A stretch of DNA of 64,000 nucleotides from Rhizorhabdus wittichii RW1 (GCA_000016765.1 CP000699.1:2939001-3003000); one strand, 5' to 3'; positions 42,035 to 51,606 are shown, counted from the stretch's first letter. The notes: a model not told the origin generated them from the sequence alone. Numbers and translations: made by a program.

Positions 42035-43405
42035 ATGCGCTACCTGCCCCTCACCGATGCCGATCGTTCGGCGATGCTCGCCCGGATCGGCGCCGCCTCG
42101 ATCGACGACCTGTTCGTCGACGTGCCCGAGGCCGCCCGCCTCGCCGGGCCGATCGCGGGCCTGCCCGCCCATGCCTCCGAACTGGCGGTCGAGCGGCATA
42201 TGAGCCGGCTCGCCAGGCGCAACCTGTCGGCGGGGGAGGCGCCCTTCTTCCTCGGCTGCGGCGCCTATCGCCACCATGTCCCCGCCAGCGTCGATCACCT
42301 GATCCAGCGCGGCGAGTTCCTGACCAGCTATACCCCCTATCAGCCCGAGATCGCGCAGGGCACGCTGCAGGCGCTGTTCGAGTTCCAGACGCAGGTCGCG
42401 CGGCTGTTCGGCTGCGACGTCGCCAACGCCTCGATGTATGACGGGTCGACCGCCTGCTGGGAGGCGATCACCATGGCCCGCCGGGTGACGAAGCGCGACA
42501 AGGCGATCCTGTCGGCCGGCCTCCACCCGCATTATGTCTCGCTCGCGAAGACGATGGCGCGCTTCACCGGCGACCGGCTCGACGCCGCGATCCCCGATCT
42601 GACCCCCGGCGCGCCCGGCGACGACATGGCGCGCCTGCTCGCCGCGATCGACGGCGAGACGAGCTGCGTCGTCGTCCAGAATCCCAACATCCTCGGCCAT
42701 GTCGCCGATCTCTCCGAACTGGCGGCGCGGTGCCATGAGAAGGGCGCGCTGCTGGTCGCCGTCGTCACCGAGCCGGTGGCGCTCGGCGCGATCCGCTCGC
42801 CCGGCGAGATGGGCGCCGACATCGTCGTCGGCGAGGGCCAGTCGATCGGCGTCGGCCTCAACTTCGGCGGCCCCTATGTCGGCCTGTTCGCCTGCGCCGA
42901 GAAGCATGTCCGCCAGATGCCCGGCCGTCTCGCCGGCGTCACCGCCGACGCCGACGGCCAGCGCGGCTTCGTGCTGACCCTGTCGACCCGCGAGCAGCAT
43001 ATCCGCCGCGAGAAGGCGACCTCGAACATCTGCACCAATGCCGGGCTCTGCGCGCTCGCCTTCTCGGTCCACCTCACCCTGCTCGGCGAGACCGGGCTGC
43101 GCCGCCTGGCCGAGCTCAACCATGCCGGCGCGGTCGCGGCGGCCGAGCGGCTCGCGCAAGTTCCCGGCGTCGAGCTGGTCAACGGCGCCTTCTTCAACGA
43201 GTTCACCCTGAAGCTGCCCCGCGAGGCGCGGCCGGTGGTCCGCTCGCTGGCCGACAAGGGCATCCTCGGCGGCGTCTCGCTCGGCCGGCTCTATCCGGGC
43301 GAGGCGGCCCTCGCGGGCGGCCTGGTCGTCGCGGTGACCGAGACGGCGAGCGCGGAGGACGTCGAAACCCTGGCCCAGGCCCTCGAAGCGGAGATCGCGG
43401 CATGA
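42035..43405 (+). CDS. gcvPA: Glycine dehydrogenase (P-protein), subunit 1
   Basis: The N-terminal half of the split P-protein, which with GcvPB forms the PLP-dependent glycine decarboxylase. Motifs: [19 protein letters not shown] at the start, [35 protein letters not shown] near residue 70 and [12 protein letters not shown]. This half lacks the PLP lysine, as is usual. It has 456 residues. The start overlaps nothing; GGAGGGGTGAAAGAG from the repeat arm provides the ribosome binding site. The end overlaps gcvPB in ATGA. Confidence 0.96.
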   Translation: MRYLPLTDADRSAMLARIGAASIDDLFVDVPEAARLAGPIAGLPAHASELAVERHMSRLARRNLSAGEAPFFLGCGAYRHHVPASVDHLIQRGEFLTSYTPYQPEIAQGTLQALFEFQTQVARLFGCDVANASMYDGSTACWEAITMARRVTKRDKAILSAGLHPHYVSLAKTMARFTGDRLDAAIPDLTPGAPGDDMARLLAAIDGETSCVVVQNPNILGHVADLSELAARCHEKGALLVAVVTEPVALGAIRSPGEMGADIVVGEGQSIGVGLNFGGPYVGLFACAEKHVRQMPGRLAGVTADADGQRGFVLTLSTREQHIRREKATSNICTNAGLCALAFSVHLTLLGETGLRRLAELNHAGAVAAAERLAQVPGVELVNGAFFNEFTLKLPREARPVVRSLADKGILGGVSLGRLYPGEAALAGGLVVAVTETASAEDVETLAQALEAEIAA

Positions 43406-44976
43406 GCATGAACAGCGAAGGCCGGGTGACGCGCCCGGAAACCGCCGCCGCGGCGTCGCAGGCCCCGGCGACCTTCACCGGCAACCGCGCGCTGATGCTC
43501 GAGGAAGGGCTGATCTTCGAGCGCGACGACTATGCCCGCACCGGCGTCGACCTGCCCGAGCCGCCGCGCGTCGCCGGGCGCCTCGGCGGGCTCGAGCGCA
43601 ACCGCCCGATCGGCCTGCCCGGCCTGACCGAGCCCGAGGCGGTGCGCCATTACACCCGCCTCAGCCGACAGAATTACGCGATCGACCTGGGCCTGTTCCC
43701 GCTCGGTTCGTGCACGATGAAGCATAATCCGCGCCTCAACGAGAAGATGGCGCGCCTGCCCGGCTTCGCCGACATCCACCCGCTCGCGCCGGTCGACACG
43801 GTGCAGGGCGCGCTGGCGGTGATCGACGAGCTCGCGCACTGGCTGGTCACCCTGACCGGCATGCACGCCGTCGCGATGAGCCCCAAGGCCGGCGCGCATG
43901 GCGAACTGTGCGGCCTGCTCGCGATCCGCTCCGCGCACGACGCGGCGGGCAGCGACCGGTCGGTGATCCTCGTCCCCGAATCGGCGCACGGTACCAACCC
44001 GGCGACCGCCGCCTTCTGCGGCTACAAGGTCGAGAACATCCCGGCGACCGCCGACGGCCGGGTCGACCTCGCCGCGCTAACCGCCCGGCTCGGCCCCGAC
44101 GTCGCCGGGGTGATGATCACCAACCCCAACACCTGCGGCCTGTTCGAGCGCGACATGAAGCGCATCTCCGACGCGGTCCACGAAGCGGGCGGCTATGTCT
44201 ATTGCGACGGCGCCAACTTCAACGCGATCGTCGGCCGGGTGCGCCCCGGCGACCTCGGCGTCGACGCAATGCACATCAACCTGCACAAGACCTTCTCCAC
44301 CCCGCATGGCGGCGGCGGCCCCGGTTCGGGCCCGGTGGTGCTGTCGGAGGCGCTGGCGCCCTACGCGCCCCTGCCGTTCGTCGCCAGGCAGGCCGACGGC
44401 GGCTTCAAGCTGGTCGAGGAGGAGACGGCGGGCGAGGATCATCCCGGCAGCTTCGGCCGCATGACCGCCTTCCACGGCCAGATGGGCATGTTCACCCGCG
44501 CGCTCACCTATATCCTCAGCCATGGCGCCGACGGCCTGCGCCAGGTGTCCGAGGATGCGGTGCTCAATGCCAACTATGTCCTGCGCAGCCTCGACGACCT
44601 GCTCGAAGCGCCGTTCGGCGACAGCGGCCCGTGCATGCACGAGGCGCTGTTCAGCGACGAGGGACTGGCGCAGGGCTTCACCACGCTCGACATCGCCAAG
44701 GGGCTGATCGACGAGGGCTTCCACCCGATGACGATGTATTTCCCGCTCGTCGTCCACGGCGCGATGCTGATCGAGCCGACCGAGACCGAGAGCAAGGCGG
44801 CGCTCGACCAGTTCATCGGCGCGCTGCGCTCGGTGGCGGGCCGCGCCAGGGCCGGCGACGAGGCGCTCAAGGCCGCCCCCGCCTTCGCCCCGCGCCGCCG
44901 CCTCGACGAGACCGCCGCCGCGCGCAAGCCGGTGCTGGTGTGGAAGGACGAGGCGCTTCCGCAAGCGGCGGAGTAG
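43402..44976 (+). CDS. gcvPB: Glycine dehydrogenase (P-protein), subunit 2
   Basis: The C-terminal, PLP-carrying half of the split glycine decarboxylase. The PLP-lysine is K296 in [20 protein letters not shown]. Other motifs: [34 protein letters not shown] and [18 protein letters not shown]. It has 524 residues, slightly long because of an N-terminal extension ([15 protein letters not shown]) and a basic tail. The start is fixed by ATGA overlap with gcvPA. The gcv operon ends here; the L-protein (lpd) is not nearby. Confidence 0.96.
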   Translation: MSMNSEGRVTRPETAAAASQAPATFTGNRALMLEEGLIFERDDYARTGVDLPEPPRVAGRLGGLERNRPIGLPGLTEPEAVRHYTRLSRQNYAIDLGLFPLGSCTMKHNPRLNEKMARLPGFADIHPLAPVDTVQGALAVIDELAHWLVTLTGMHAVAMSPKAGAHGELCGLLAIRSAHDAAGSDRSVILVPESAHGTNPATAAFCGYKVENIPATADGRVDLAALTARLGPDVAGVMITNPNTCGLFERDMKRISDAVHEAGGYVYCDGANFNAIVGRVRPGDLGVDAMHINLHKTFSTPHGGGGPGSGPVVLSEALAPYAPLPFVARQADGGFKLVEEETAGEDHPGSFGRMTAFHGQMGMFTRALTYILSHGADGLRQVSEDAVLNANYVLRSLDDLLEAPFGDSGPCMHEALFSDEGLAQGFTTLDIAKGLIDEGFHPMTMYFPLVVHGAMLIEPTETESKAALDQFIGALRSVAGRARAGDEALKAAPAFAPRRRLDETAAARKPVLVWKDEALPQAAE

Positions 44977-44986
44977 TCGATAAATC

Positions 44987-45103
44987 CTCCCCGGAACGGG
45001 GAGGGGGACCGCGTAGCGGTGGAGGGGCGGCGCGCCAGCGCCGTTCCACGGCGCCCCCTCCACCACCCTGCGGGTGGTCCCCCTCCCCGTTCCGGGGAGG
45101 ATC
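44987..45103. repeat. GC-rich inverted repeat, family R3b
   Basis: Left arm TCCTCCCCGGAACGGGGAGG and right arm CCTCCCCGTTCCGGGGAGGA are inverted, with inner GGGGACCGCGTAGCGGTGGAGG and CTCCACCACCCTGCGGGTGG, which are hairpins of similar build. The same layout is seen at 63331-63474. It lies between gcvPB and the methyltransferase gene. Confidence 0.85.
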
Positions 45104-45119
45104 GCAGAAGGACATGGCC

Positions 45120-45725
45120 ATGACCGACGCCCGCCGCTTCGCCCCCGCCACCGCGCGCAACCGCGAGCCGATCGCCGCGATCCTGCGCGACGTGCTCCCG
45201 CCCGAGGGCACCGTCCTCGAAGTCGCCAGCGGCACCGGCGAGCATGCGATCTTCCTCGCGCAGGCCTTCCCGAACCTCGCCTGGCAGCCGAGCGACCCCG
45301 ACCCGTCGGCGATCGCCTCGATCCGCGCCTGGGCCGAGGCGGCGCGCCTGCCCAACCTCCGCCCGCCGCTGACGATCGACGCGGCCGCCGCCGACTGGCC
45401 GGTCGAGCGCGCCGACGCGATGCTGTGCGTCAACATGATCCATATCAGCCCATGGGAGGCGACGGTCGGCCTGATGCGCGCGGCGGGCAGGCTACTGCCG
45501 GCCGGCGCGCCGCTGGTGCTCTATGGTCCCTATGTCCAGCAGGGGGTCGAGACGGTGCCGAGCAACCTCGCCTTCGACGCCGACCTGCGCCGCCGCGACG
45601 AGCGCTGGGGCCTGCGCCGGCTGGAGGATGTCGTCGAGCTGGCCGAAGGCGAAGGGCTGCGGCTGGAGGCGGTCCACGCGATGCCGGCCAACAACCTGAC
45701 CGTCGTGCTCCGCCGCGAAGGCTGA
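45120..45725 (+). CDS. SAM-dependent methyltransferase, DUF938 family
   Basis: 201 residues with a class I methyltransferase fold. Motif I is TVLEVASGTGEHAIFLA near residue 35, the acidic residue after strand 2 is in WQPSDPDPSAIASI, and motif IV is in DAMLCVNMIHISPWE. This is the DUF938 family, whose substrate is unknown. ATG 45120 is preferred over 45114 because AGAAGGA (45106-45112) is then well spaced. It is convergent with the PanE-like gene, with a 4-base gap. Confidence 0.87.
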   Translation: MTDARRFAPATARNREPIAAILRDVLPPEGTVLEVASGTGEHAIFLAQAFPNLAWQPSDPDPSAIASIRAWAEAARLPNLRPPLTIDAAAADWPVERADAMLCVNMIHISPWEATVGLMRAAGRLLPAGAPLVLYGPYVQQGVETVPSNLAFDADLRRRDERWGLRRLEDVVELAEGEGLRLEAVHAMPANNLTVVLRREG

Positions 45726-45729
45726 CCGA

Positions 45730-46698
45730 TCAGGCCGCCGCCGCGCGCGGCGGGTGCAGCCAGGCGGCCATCGCCGCGACGGCCCGGGCGACCGGCATCG
45801 GATGGCCATGATCGTCGGCCAGGTCGAGCACCGCCTGGGCGATCGCCGCGAGTTCGAGCGGGCGGCCCGCGATCGCGTCCTGCGCCATCGAGGTGAGGAA
45901 CGGCCCGGCGCGGCGGGTGATCGCGACCAGATCGTCGACGCCCTCGCGCGGCGCCTGGCCGTCGAGCGCGGCGAGCGCCAGCGTCTCGGCCAGGATCGCG
46001 CGGACGATGCCGAGCAGGCGATCGTCGTCGCACATCTGCGCCAGCGTCGCGCGGCTGACCGCCGACAACGGGTTGGTCGCGAGGTTGAGCGCGATCTTGC
46101 TCCACAGCACCTGCCGGATCGACGGCGCCACCGGGCAGGCGATCCCCGCCGCTTCCAGCGCGGCGGCGATCCCGGGCACGGCGTCGCCGCCGCCGGCCAC
46201 CGCGCCGATCGCCATCCGCTCGCCGCCCTGCGATTCGACCATGCCGTCGGCGTCGAGCGCGGCGCGCAGGAACAGGACCGCGCCGACGATGCGCGCAGGG
46301 TCGATCGCCGCCGCCAGCCGTCCGCCCGGATCGACCGCCTCGATCGCGGCGCCCGGCGCGTCGCCGGCCTGCCGATACCACCAGAGCAGGCCGTTGCAGA
46401 GCGGCACGATGCTGGTGCCGGCGTGGCTCGCGGCCGCGATCGCGGGCAGCAACGCGGGCAGCGCGTCGGCCTTGATCGCGAGGAACAGCGTGTCGCAGGC
46501 GATCGCCGCCCCGCTCTCCGCGACCAGCGGCCGCGCCGCCTGCACCGTGTCGCCGATGCGGACGCGCAGGCCGTCGCGCTCGACCGCCGCGCGGCGCGGG
46601 CCGCGCGCGAACAGCACGACCTCCTCGCCCGCGGCGGCGAGGCGGCATGCGATGGTGCTGCCGATCGCGCCGGCGCCGATCACGCCGAACCGCGCCAT
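45730..46698 (-). CDS. Ketopantoate reductase family protein (PanE/ApbA-like)
   Basis: 322 residues with the Rossmann start RFGVIGAGAIGSTIACRLAAAGEEV. The family catalytic lysine is in LFLAIKADALPAL (near residue 73) and the C-terminal domain has QVLWSKIALNLATNPLSAV (family Lys-x3-Asn). It would use NADPH to reduce a 2-oxo acid. Ketopantoate (vitamin B5 synthesis) is the family reaction, but many paralogues differ. Its position right after an aromatic aminotransferase (2-base gap) suggests it may act on another 2-keto acid. Confidence 0.82.
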   Translation of the reverse strand: MARFGVIGAGAIGSTIACRLAAAGEEVVLFARGPRRAAVERDGLRVRIGDTVQAARPLVAESGAAIACDTLFLAIKADALPALLPAIAAASHAGTSIVPLCNGLLWWYRQAGDAPGAAIEAVDPGGRLAAAIDPARIVGAVLFLRAALDADGMVESQGGERMAIGAVAGGGDAVPGIAAALEAAGIACPVAPSIRQVLWSKIALNLATNPLSAVSRATLAQMCDDDRLLGIVRAILAETLALAALDGQAPREGVDDLVAITRRAGPFLTSMAQDAIAGRPLELAAIAQAVLDLADDHGHPMPVARAVAAMAAWLHPPRAAAA

Positions 46699-46700
46699 GA

Positions 46701-47891
46701 TCAGGCAGCCGAGCGCATCTGCGCCGCGCGCAGCGCCGCGACGAAGCCGTCGACCCGGTCAGCGGCGAGCCCGGCGACGTTGATCCGGCCCGAATCGGGA
46801 ATGTAGACCGCATGGTCGCTGCGCAGCCGCGCGGCGAGCTCGGCGCCGAACGGCAGCAGGCTGAACATGCCCGACTGCCCCGCGACCGGGCCGAGGTTGA
46901 TCGCGCCGACGACGCCATGGCCGGCGAGCGCCTGCCGCACCGCGCGGACGCGGGCGACCATCGCCGCCAGCTCCTGCCGCCAGTCGGCCGCGAGCGCCGC
47001 GTCGCCGAGGATGGTCGCGACCACCGCCGCGCCATGGTCGGGCGGCATCGACCAGCTCGTCCGCGCCAGCGCCTGGAGGTTGCCGGTGATCAGGTCGCGC
47101 AGCGCGCCGCCCCTATTGACGCTGAACAGCGCGCCGGCCCGTTCGCGGTAGAGCCCGAAATTCTTGCTGCACGAATAGGTCAGCAGCGCATGGGGCAGCC
47201 GGTCGAGCAGCGCGGCCAGCCGGGTGCTGTCCTCCTCCAGCGAGCGGCCGAAGCCGTGATAGGCGACGTCGATCAGCGGCACGACGCCGCGCGCGGCCAG
47301 CGCGTCGGCGATCGCGGCGAGGGCCTCGGGCGTCAGGTCGACGCCGGTCGGATTGTGGCACAGCGGCTGGAGCAGGAAGGCGTCGCCGGGCGCGGCGGCG
47401 GCGATGACGTCGAGCATCCGGTCGACCAGCGGCGCCTGCGCGGCGATGTCGAAGGCGGGGAAGCAGCGCACGTCGAGCCGCGCGCCGCCGAGCAGCGGCA
47501 GGTGGTTCGACCAGGTCGGGCTGCCGACCCAGATGGTGCGATCGGGCTTGCCCGCCGCCAGCAGTTCGGCGGCGAGCCGCAGCGCCGCGGTGCCGCCCGG
47601 CGTCTGGATCGCGGCGACGTCCCGCGCGTCCACCCCCGGCATCACCAGCGCGCGGACATGGTCGAGGAAGGCGGCATTGCCGAGGATGCCGAGATAGGCC
47701 TTGGTCGGCTGAGTCTCCGCAAGGAGGTGCTCGGCCGCCTTCACCGCGCGCATCACCGGCGTCCGCCCGGCCTCGTCGCGATAGACGCCGACGCTGAGGT
47801 CGAGGCGCGACGGCCGCCGGTCGGCGCCCGCGAGCTGCGCGAGCGACAGCAGGGGATCGGCGGGCTGGGGCTGGAGGCAGGGGAAGGGCAC
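46701..47891 (-). CDS. Aromatic amino acid/aspartate aminotransferase
   Basis: A fold-type I PLP enzyme of 396 residues, in the TyrB/AspC subgroup. It has DLSVGVYRDEAGRTPVMRAVK at the start, GGTAALRLAAEL, the CHNPTGVDL loop and the PLP-lysine in YSCSKNFGLYRERAG. The final Arg in SGRINVAGL binds the substrate carboxylate. It exchanges an amino group between aromatic or dicarboxylic amino acids and 2-oxoglutarate. It is divergent from an Lrp-family regulator across 174 bases, so regulation by that protein is likely. Confidence 0.9.
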   Translation of the reverse strand: MPFPCLQPQPADPLLSLAQLAGADRRPSRLDLSVGVYRDEAGRTPVMRAVKAAEHLLAETQPTKAYLGILGNAAFLDHVRALVMPGVDARDVAAIQTPGGTAALRLAAELLAAGKPDRTIWVGSPTWSNHLPLLGGARLDVRCFPAFDIAAQAPLVDRMLDVIAAAAPGDAFLLQPLCHNPTGVDLTPEALAAIADALAARGVVPLIDVAYHGFGRSLEEDSTRLAALLDRLPHALLTYSCSKNFGLYRERAGALFSVNRGGALRDLITGNLQALARTSWSMPPDHGAAVVATILGDAALAADWRQELAAMVARVRAVRQALAGHGVVGAINLGPVAGQSGMFSLLPFGAELAARLRSDHAVYIPDSGRINVAGLAADRVDGFVAALRAAQMRSAA

Positions 47892-48065
47892 GGATCGTCT
47901 CGCTGCTGGCCCGCGACCTGTGCGAGCCCGACGATCCTAGCGAAGGCGGCGCGAACGCGGCTTGCGTTGTTGCAGTCCTTTGCCCATGATTGCGACATCA
48001 CGTGCACGAATTGGCTTTATGATGCACATCGCTTTCATCGGCTTTCAAAGAGGGGGAGACGCGTC
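47892..48065. promoter_or_regulatory. Divergent control region between the aminotransferase and Lrp genes
   Basis: This 174-base region separates divergent genes. It contains GTGCAC (48003-48008) and ATGCAC (48021-48026 region), and a moderately AT-rich stretch around TTGGCTTTATGATG. Shared Lrp sites are expected here by family precedent, but I cannot define them exactly. Confidence 0.35.
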
Positions 48066-48545
48066 ATGTCGTCCAACGGCAAGCTCGACGGGTTCGACCG
48101 CAAGATCCTCGCCTGCGTGCAGGAGAATGGCGGCATCGGCCCCAGCGAGCTCAGCACCCTGATCCACCTGTCGCCGGCGCAATGCTCGCGCCGGCTGCAG
48201 CGGCTGAAGGACGAGGGCTATGTCGAGAAAATCGCCGGCATCCTCGCCCGGCCACGGCTCAACCTCAACGTCTCCTCCTACATCATCGTCAAGATCAAGG
48301 ACCATGGCGCCGATACGGAGGCGCGCTTCAAGCAGCTCGTCGACGCGCTGCCCGAGGTCACCTCGTGCGAATATATCGCCGGCGACGCCGACTATATCCT
48401 GCGCGTCGTCACCCGCGACCTGGAAAGCTATTCGGAGTTCATCTCGAACAAGCTGATGGTCGGCGGCGACATCGTCTCGATCCGGTCGAACATCATCCTC
48501 AAGGGGATGAAGCAGACCACGGCGCTGCCGCTCGACTATTGCTGA
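48066..48545 (+). CDS. Lrp/AsnC family transcriptional regulator
   Basis: 159 residues: an N-terminal winged helix (LDGFDRKILACVQENGGIGPSELSTLIHLSPAQCSRRLQRLKDEGYV) and a C-terminal RAM ligand-binding domain (VTSCEYIAGDADYILRVVTRDLESYSEFI, SIRSNIILKGMKQTTALPL). The Lrp family responds to amino acids and often controls the divergent neighbour, here an aromatic aminotransferase. The start has GGGGGAGACGCGTC upstream. Confidence 0.93.
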   Translation: MSSNGKLDGFDRKILACVQENGGIGPSELSTLIHLSPAQCSRRLQRLKDEGYVEKIAGILARPRLNLNVSSYIIVKIKDHGADTEARFKQLVDALPEVTSCEYIAGDADYILRVVTRDLESYSEFISNKLMVGGDIVSIRSNIILKGMKQTTALPLDYC

Positions 48546-48789
48546 CCGGCCTGAGCCGATGCAACGGCTTTGCATTGTGCCGGGCGGAACCCAGATCGAC
48601 AGATTGGATTTGCGCAATATTACTCATATATGAAGATATTTTGTGCATATCTCCATGATTACGAATCCTCATTGCGCGAAATCGGCTTATGGCGACGGGC
48701 TTCCTTGACACCCTGTGGCGGCGACCGATAGCCTTTCCCGATCGGCAGCGCCGCCCCGGCGCGCGCGCCGGACAGCAGAGGAACATGCC
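48546..48789. promoter_or_regulatory. AT-rich control region before the class II aldolase gene
   Basis: 244 bases without a gene. It is much more AT-rich than the rest of the window around 48605-48680. It has a TTGCGCAA palindrome (48610-48617) and an inverted repeat AGATAT-N7-ATATCT (48634-48652). These are candidate operators for the neighbouring Lrp or TetR regulators. A related ATTGCGCGAAAT lies further down. Confidence 0.45.
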
Positions 48790-49524
48790 ATGGCCAGCAC
48801 CCCGTCGGACGAAGCGCGGCTTCGCCAGCAGCTCACCGACTTCTACCATCTGGTCGATTATTTCGGCTGGTCCGAACTGATCTTCAACCATATCTCGGCC
48901 CGGCTGCCGGGGCCCGACCATCATTATCTCGTCAACCCGTTCGGGCTCGACTATCGCGAGGTCCGGCCCGACAACCTGCTGGTCGTCGACGTCGCCGGGA
49001 ACAAGCTCTGCTCATCCAACCATGACGCCAACCCGGCCGGCTTCGCGCTGCACGGCGTGATCCACCAGAACCGGCCCGACGCGATGTGCGTCGCGCACAC
49101 CCACAGCAACGCGCTGTCGGCGGTGGCGATGAAGCGCGACGGCTTCGACCATAATAATTTCTACGGCGCGCAACTCTTCGGCCGGGTCGGCTATCATGAT
49201 TTCGAGGGCATCACCCTCTATGACGACGAGCGGCCGCGCATGCTCGAAAGCCTCGGCGACCGGCATGTGCTCGTCCTGCGCAACCATGGCGTCGCGGTGT
49301 GCGAGCGCGACATCCCGACCACCTTCATGCTGCTCTGGACCGCCCAGCGCGCCGCCGAGATCCAGTGCATGGCGGGCCAGGCCGGCGGCCCCGACGTCCC
49401 CCTGCCCGACGAGGTCAAGCAGCGCTGCGCCGCCGACGCGCTGCGCCTCGTCGAGCATGCCCAGTTCGCCGAGCTGGTGTTCGACGCGCAGGTGCGCCGG
49501 ATGAAGCAGCAGCGCGGCTGGTAG
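48790..49524 (+). CDS. Class II aldolase/adducin family protein
   Basis: 244 residues of the class II aldolase/adducin zinc fold. Metal-binding histidines are in VAHTHSNALSA (near residue 104) and VLRNHGVAVC (near residue 167); the acid in this family is in the EVRPDNLL region. SELIFNHISARLPG is the common N-terminal motif. Such proteins are aldolases, epimerases or decarboxylases for sugar phosphates or derivatives; some sphingomonad members sit in degradation clusters. The substrate is unknown. The start at 48790 (MASTPSDEARL) is preferred over one 25 codons upstream. Confidence 0.88.
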   Translation: MASTPSDEARLRQQLTDFYHLVDYFGWSELIFNHISARLPGPDHHYLVNPFGLDYREVRPDNLLVVDVAGNKLCSSNHDANPAGFALHGVIHQNRPDAMCVAHTHSNALSAVAMKRDGFDHNNFYGAQLFGRVGYHDFEGITLYDDERPRMLESLGDRHVLVLRNHGVAVCERDIPTTFMLLWTAQRAAEIQCMAGQAGGPDVPLPDEVKQRCAADALRLVEHAQFAELVFDAQVRRMKQQRGW

Positions 49525-49635
49525 GGCGATTTCGAGGCAGAGGGACTCATCTGCCCGCGCGGAAATCCGCGATTCCCGCCGTGCGTGTACCTGTCGCCTA
49601 TGCTACATGGCGCCGGGAATCGGGGGATTCGCATT

Positions 49636-50190
49636 ATGGGGAATACCAGTGCCCGGGGGGCCAGGCGCCTCCTGCTGACCGAGGCCTTGGCCGATATCGT
49701 CCTGCAGGAGGGGCTCGACGCGCTGTCGCTGCGCCCGGCGGCGGCGCGGCTCGGCACCAGCGACCGCATGCTGCTCTATTATTTCGGCACCAAGGCCGCG
49801 CTGATGGACGACGTCCTCGGCTGCGTGTCGGATCGCTTCACCGACTATCTGGCGCGCAGCTCGCGCGGGATACGCATCGCGCCGCACAACATGGTCGGCC
49901 ACACCACCGCGCTGATGGCGACGCCGGAGGCCAAGCCCTTCGTCGAGCTGTGGTTCGAGATCGCGGCGCGCGCGGCGCGCGGCGACACCGTCTACGCCGC
50001 TGCCGCGACGCGTATCGCCGAGACGTGGAACGACTGGATCGTCAGCACCGTGCGCTTCCCGGCCGGGGTTTCCTCGCGCAACGCGGCGGCGATGATGCTG
50101 GCGATCGTCAACGGCATCGCGCTGCTCGATTCGACCGCGCCGTCGGTGGCCGCCGCCGCCCGCTCTAGGGTGCAGACCGTAGCAGCGTGA
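49636..50190 (+). CDS. TetR family transcriptional regulator
   Basis: 184 residues. The N-terminal helix-turn-helix is ALADIVLQEGLDALSLRPAAARLGTSDRMLLYYFGTKAALMDDVL, with LLYYFGTKAAL as the recognition/scaffold helix. The C-terminal ligand domain is not specific. Regulated genes are unknown; the class II aldolase gene just upstream on the same strand is the nearest candidate. The 3' end overlaps the convergent rsmD by 26 bases. Confidence 0.88.
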   Translation: MGNTSARGARRLLLTEALADIVLQEGLDALSLRPAAARLGTSDRMLLYYFGTKAALMDDVLGCVSDRFTDYLARSSRGIRIAPHNMVGHTTALMATPEAKPFVELWFEIAARAARGDTVYAAAATRIAETWNDWIVSTVRFPAGVSSRNAAAMMLAIVNGIALLDSTAPSVAAAARSRVQTVAA

Positions 50191-50686
50191 TCCGTGCCTT
50201 GCCGTGGACCCGCTCGACCTCCACGGTGAAGCCGGGCACCGCCACCGCCTCGTCGCGCGCGGTCTCGATGCTCGCCCAGCCGCCCGGCGCCAGCCCGATC
50301 GCGGGCAGCACTTTCTGGCCGAGGCCGGTGCCGTAGGGCGGGTCGATCAGCACCAGGTCATAGGCGCCGCCCGCGAAGCTTTCCGCCGCGATCGCCCGGA
50401 CCTCCGCCTCGGCGCCGAGCTTCGCGATGTTCGCCCGCAGCGCCTCGACCGCCGCCCGGTCGCGCTCGACGAAGGTGCAGCGCGCCGCGCCGCGCGACAG
50501 CGCCTCCAGCCCCAGCGCGCCGGTGCCCGCGCAGACATCGGCGACCGCCAGCCCCTCGAAGCTGCCGATCCGGCTGGCGAGCATCGAGAACAGCGCCTCG
50601 CGGGTGCGGTCGGAGGTCGGCCGGGTCGCCTGCCCCTGCGGCGCGATCAGCGGCCGGCCGCGCCACTGGCCGGCGATGATCCTCAT
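50165..50686 (-). CDS. rsmD: 16S rRNA (guanine-966-N2)-methyltransferase RsmD
   Basis: 173 residues, starting MRIIAGQWRGRPLIAPQGQATRPTSDRTREALF, the RsmD signature. SAM binding: VADVCAGTGALGLEALSRGA. Catalytic motif IV: LVLIDPPYGTGL. It methylates G966 of 16S rRNA in the assembled 30S. The start overlaps the pseudouridine synthase stop (ATGA at 50683-50686), and the 3' end overlaps the tetR gene. Confidence 0.94.
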   Translation of the reverse strand: MRIIAGQWRGRPLIAPQGQATRPTSDRTREALFSMLASRIGSFEGLAVADVCAGTGALGLEALSRGAARCTFVERDRAAVEALRANIAKLGAEAEVRAIAAESFAGGAYDLVLIDPPYGTGLGQKVLPAIGLAPGGWASIETARDEAVAVPGFTVEVERVHGKARITLLRSAP

Positions 50687-51543
50687 TCGCGGCCGCCCTT
50701 GAGCGTCTTGCGGAAGGCGACGAGCTGGTGCTGGGCGATCTCGCCGACCTCGCCCGGCTGGAGATCGCCGAGCTCGAACGCGCCATAGGCGATGCGGATC
50801 AGCCGCGACACTTCGAGGCCGAGATGCTCGAGCACGCGGCGCACCTCGCGATTCTTGCCCTCGCGCAGCTTCATCTCGATCCAGACATTGGCGCCGGTGC
50901 GGCGCTCCATGTTCGCGTCGATCGATCCGTAGCGGACGCCGTCGATCTCGATCCCCTCGATCAGCGCCTCGAGCTGCTCCTGATGGACGGTGCCATAGCA
51001 GCGCGCGCGATAGATCCGCTCGACCCCGGTCGAGGGCAGTTCGAGCTGGCGCTTGAACTCGCCGTCGGTGGTCAGCAGCAGCAGCCCCTCGGTGTTGAGG
51101 TCGAGCCGGCCGACCGGCATCACCCGCGGCAGCCCGGCGGGCAGCCGGTCATAGATGGTCGGCCGCCCCTTGGGGTCGCGCTCGGTGGTGAGCAGCCCCT
51201 TGGGCTTGTGGAACAGGAACAGGCGGGTCGCCTCCGGCGCGGCCACCGGCTTGCCGTCGACGGTCACGCCCTTGAGCGAGGTGAGCAGCGTCGCGGGGGT
51301 GTCGATCGCGGCGCCGTCGATCGCGACGCGGCCCTCGGCGATCATCCGCTCGATCTCGCGGCGCGAGGCGATGCCGGCGCGGGCGAGCAGCTTGGCGATG
51401 CGCTGCGGCTCGCGTCCGCCCTTGGCGGCGGCGCGGGCGGGATGCGGGTTGGCCGGGGCGGCGGGCGCGGTGCGCGCCTGGCGGCGGCCGCGCTTGGGCG
51501 GCGGCAGGGCCTTGCCCGGCGAAGTCTTCTGGGGGGGACGCAT
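50683..51543 (-). CDS. Pseudouridine synthase, RluB/RsuA family
   Basis: 286 residues. A basic N-terminus (PPPKRGRRQARTAPAA) precedes an S4 RNA-binding domain (QRIAKLLARAGIASRREIERMIAEGRVAIDG). The RsuA/RluB/E/F catalytic domain has the Asp in VGRLDLNTEGLLLLTTDG. C-terminal LREGKNREVRRVLEHLG is typical of the RluB group, so 23S rRNA (position 2605 in E. coli) is the likely target, but RsuA or RluE/F specificity cannot be excluded. It is coupled with rsmD. Confidence 0.88.
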   Translation of the reverse strand: MRPPQKTSPGKALPPPKRGRRQARTAPAAPANPHPARAAAKGGREPQRIAKLLARAGIASRREIERMIAEGRVAIDGAAIDTPATLLTSLKGVTVDGKPVAAPEATRLFLFHKPKGLLTTERDPKGRPTIYDRLPAGLPRVMPVGRLDLNTEGLLLLTTDGEFKRQLELPSTGVERIYRARCYGTVHQEQLEALIEGIEIDGVRYGSIDANMERRTGANVWIEMKLREGKNREVRRVLEHLGLEVSRLIRIAYGAFELGDLQPGEVGEIAQHQLVAFRKTLKGGRE

Positions 51544-51606
51544 CGCCGCGATGTAGCGCCGCCGGGCGTCGCGTGCCAGTTCTACGTGAAATCGGGGCCC
51601 ATCATC

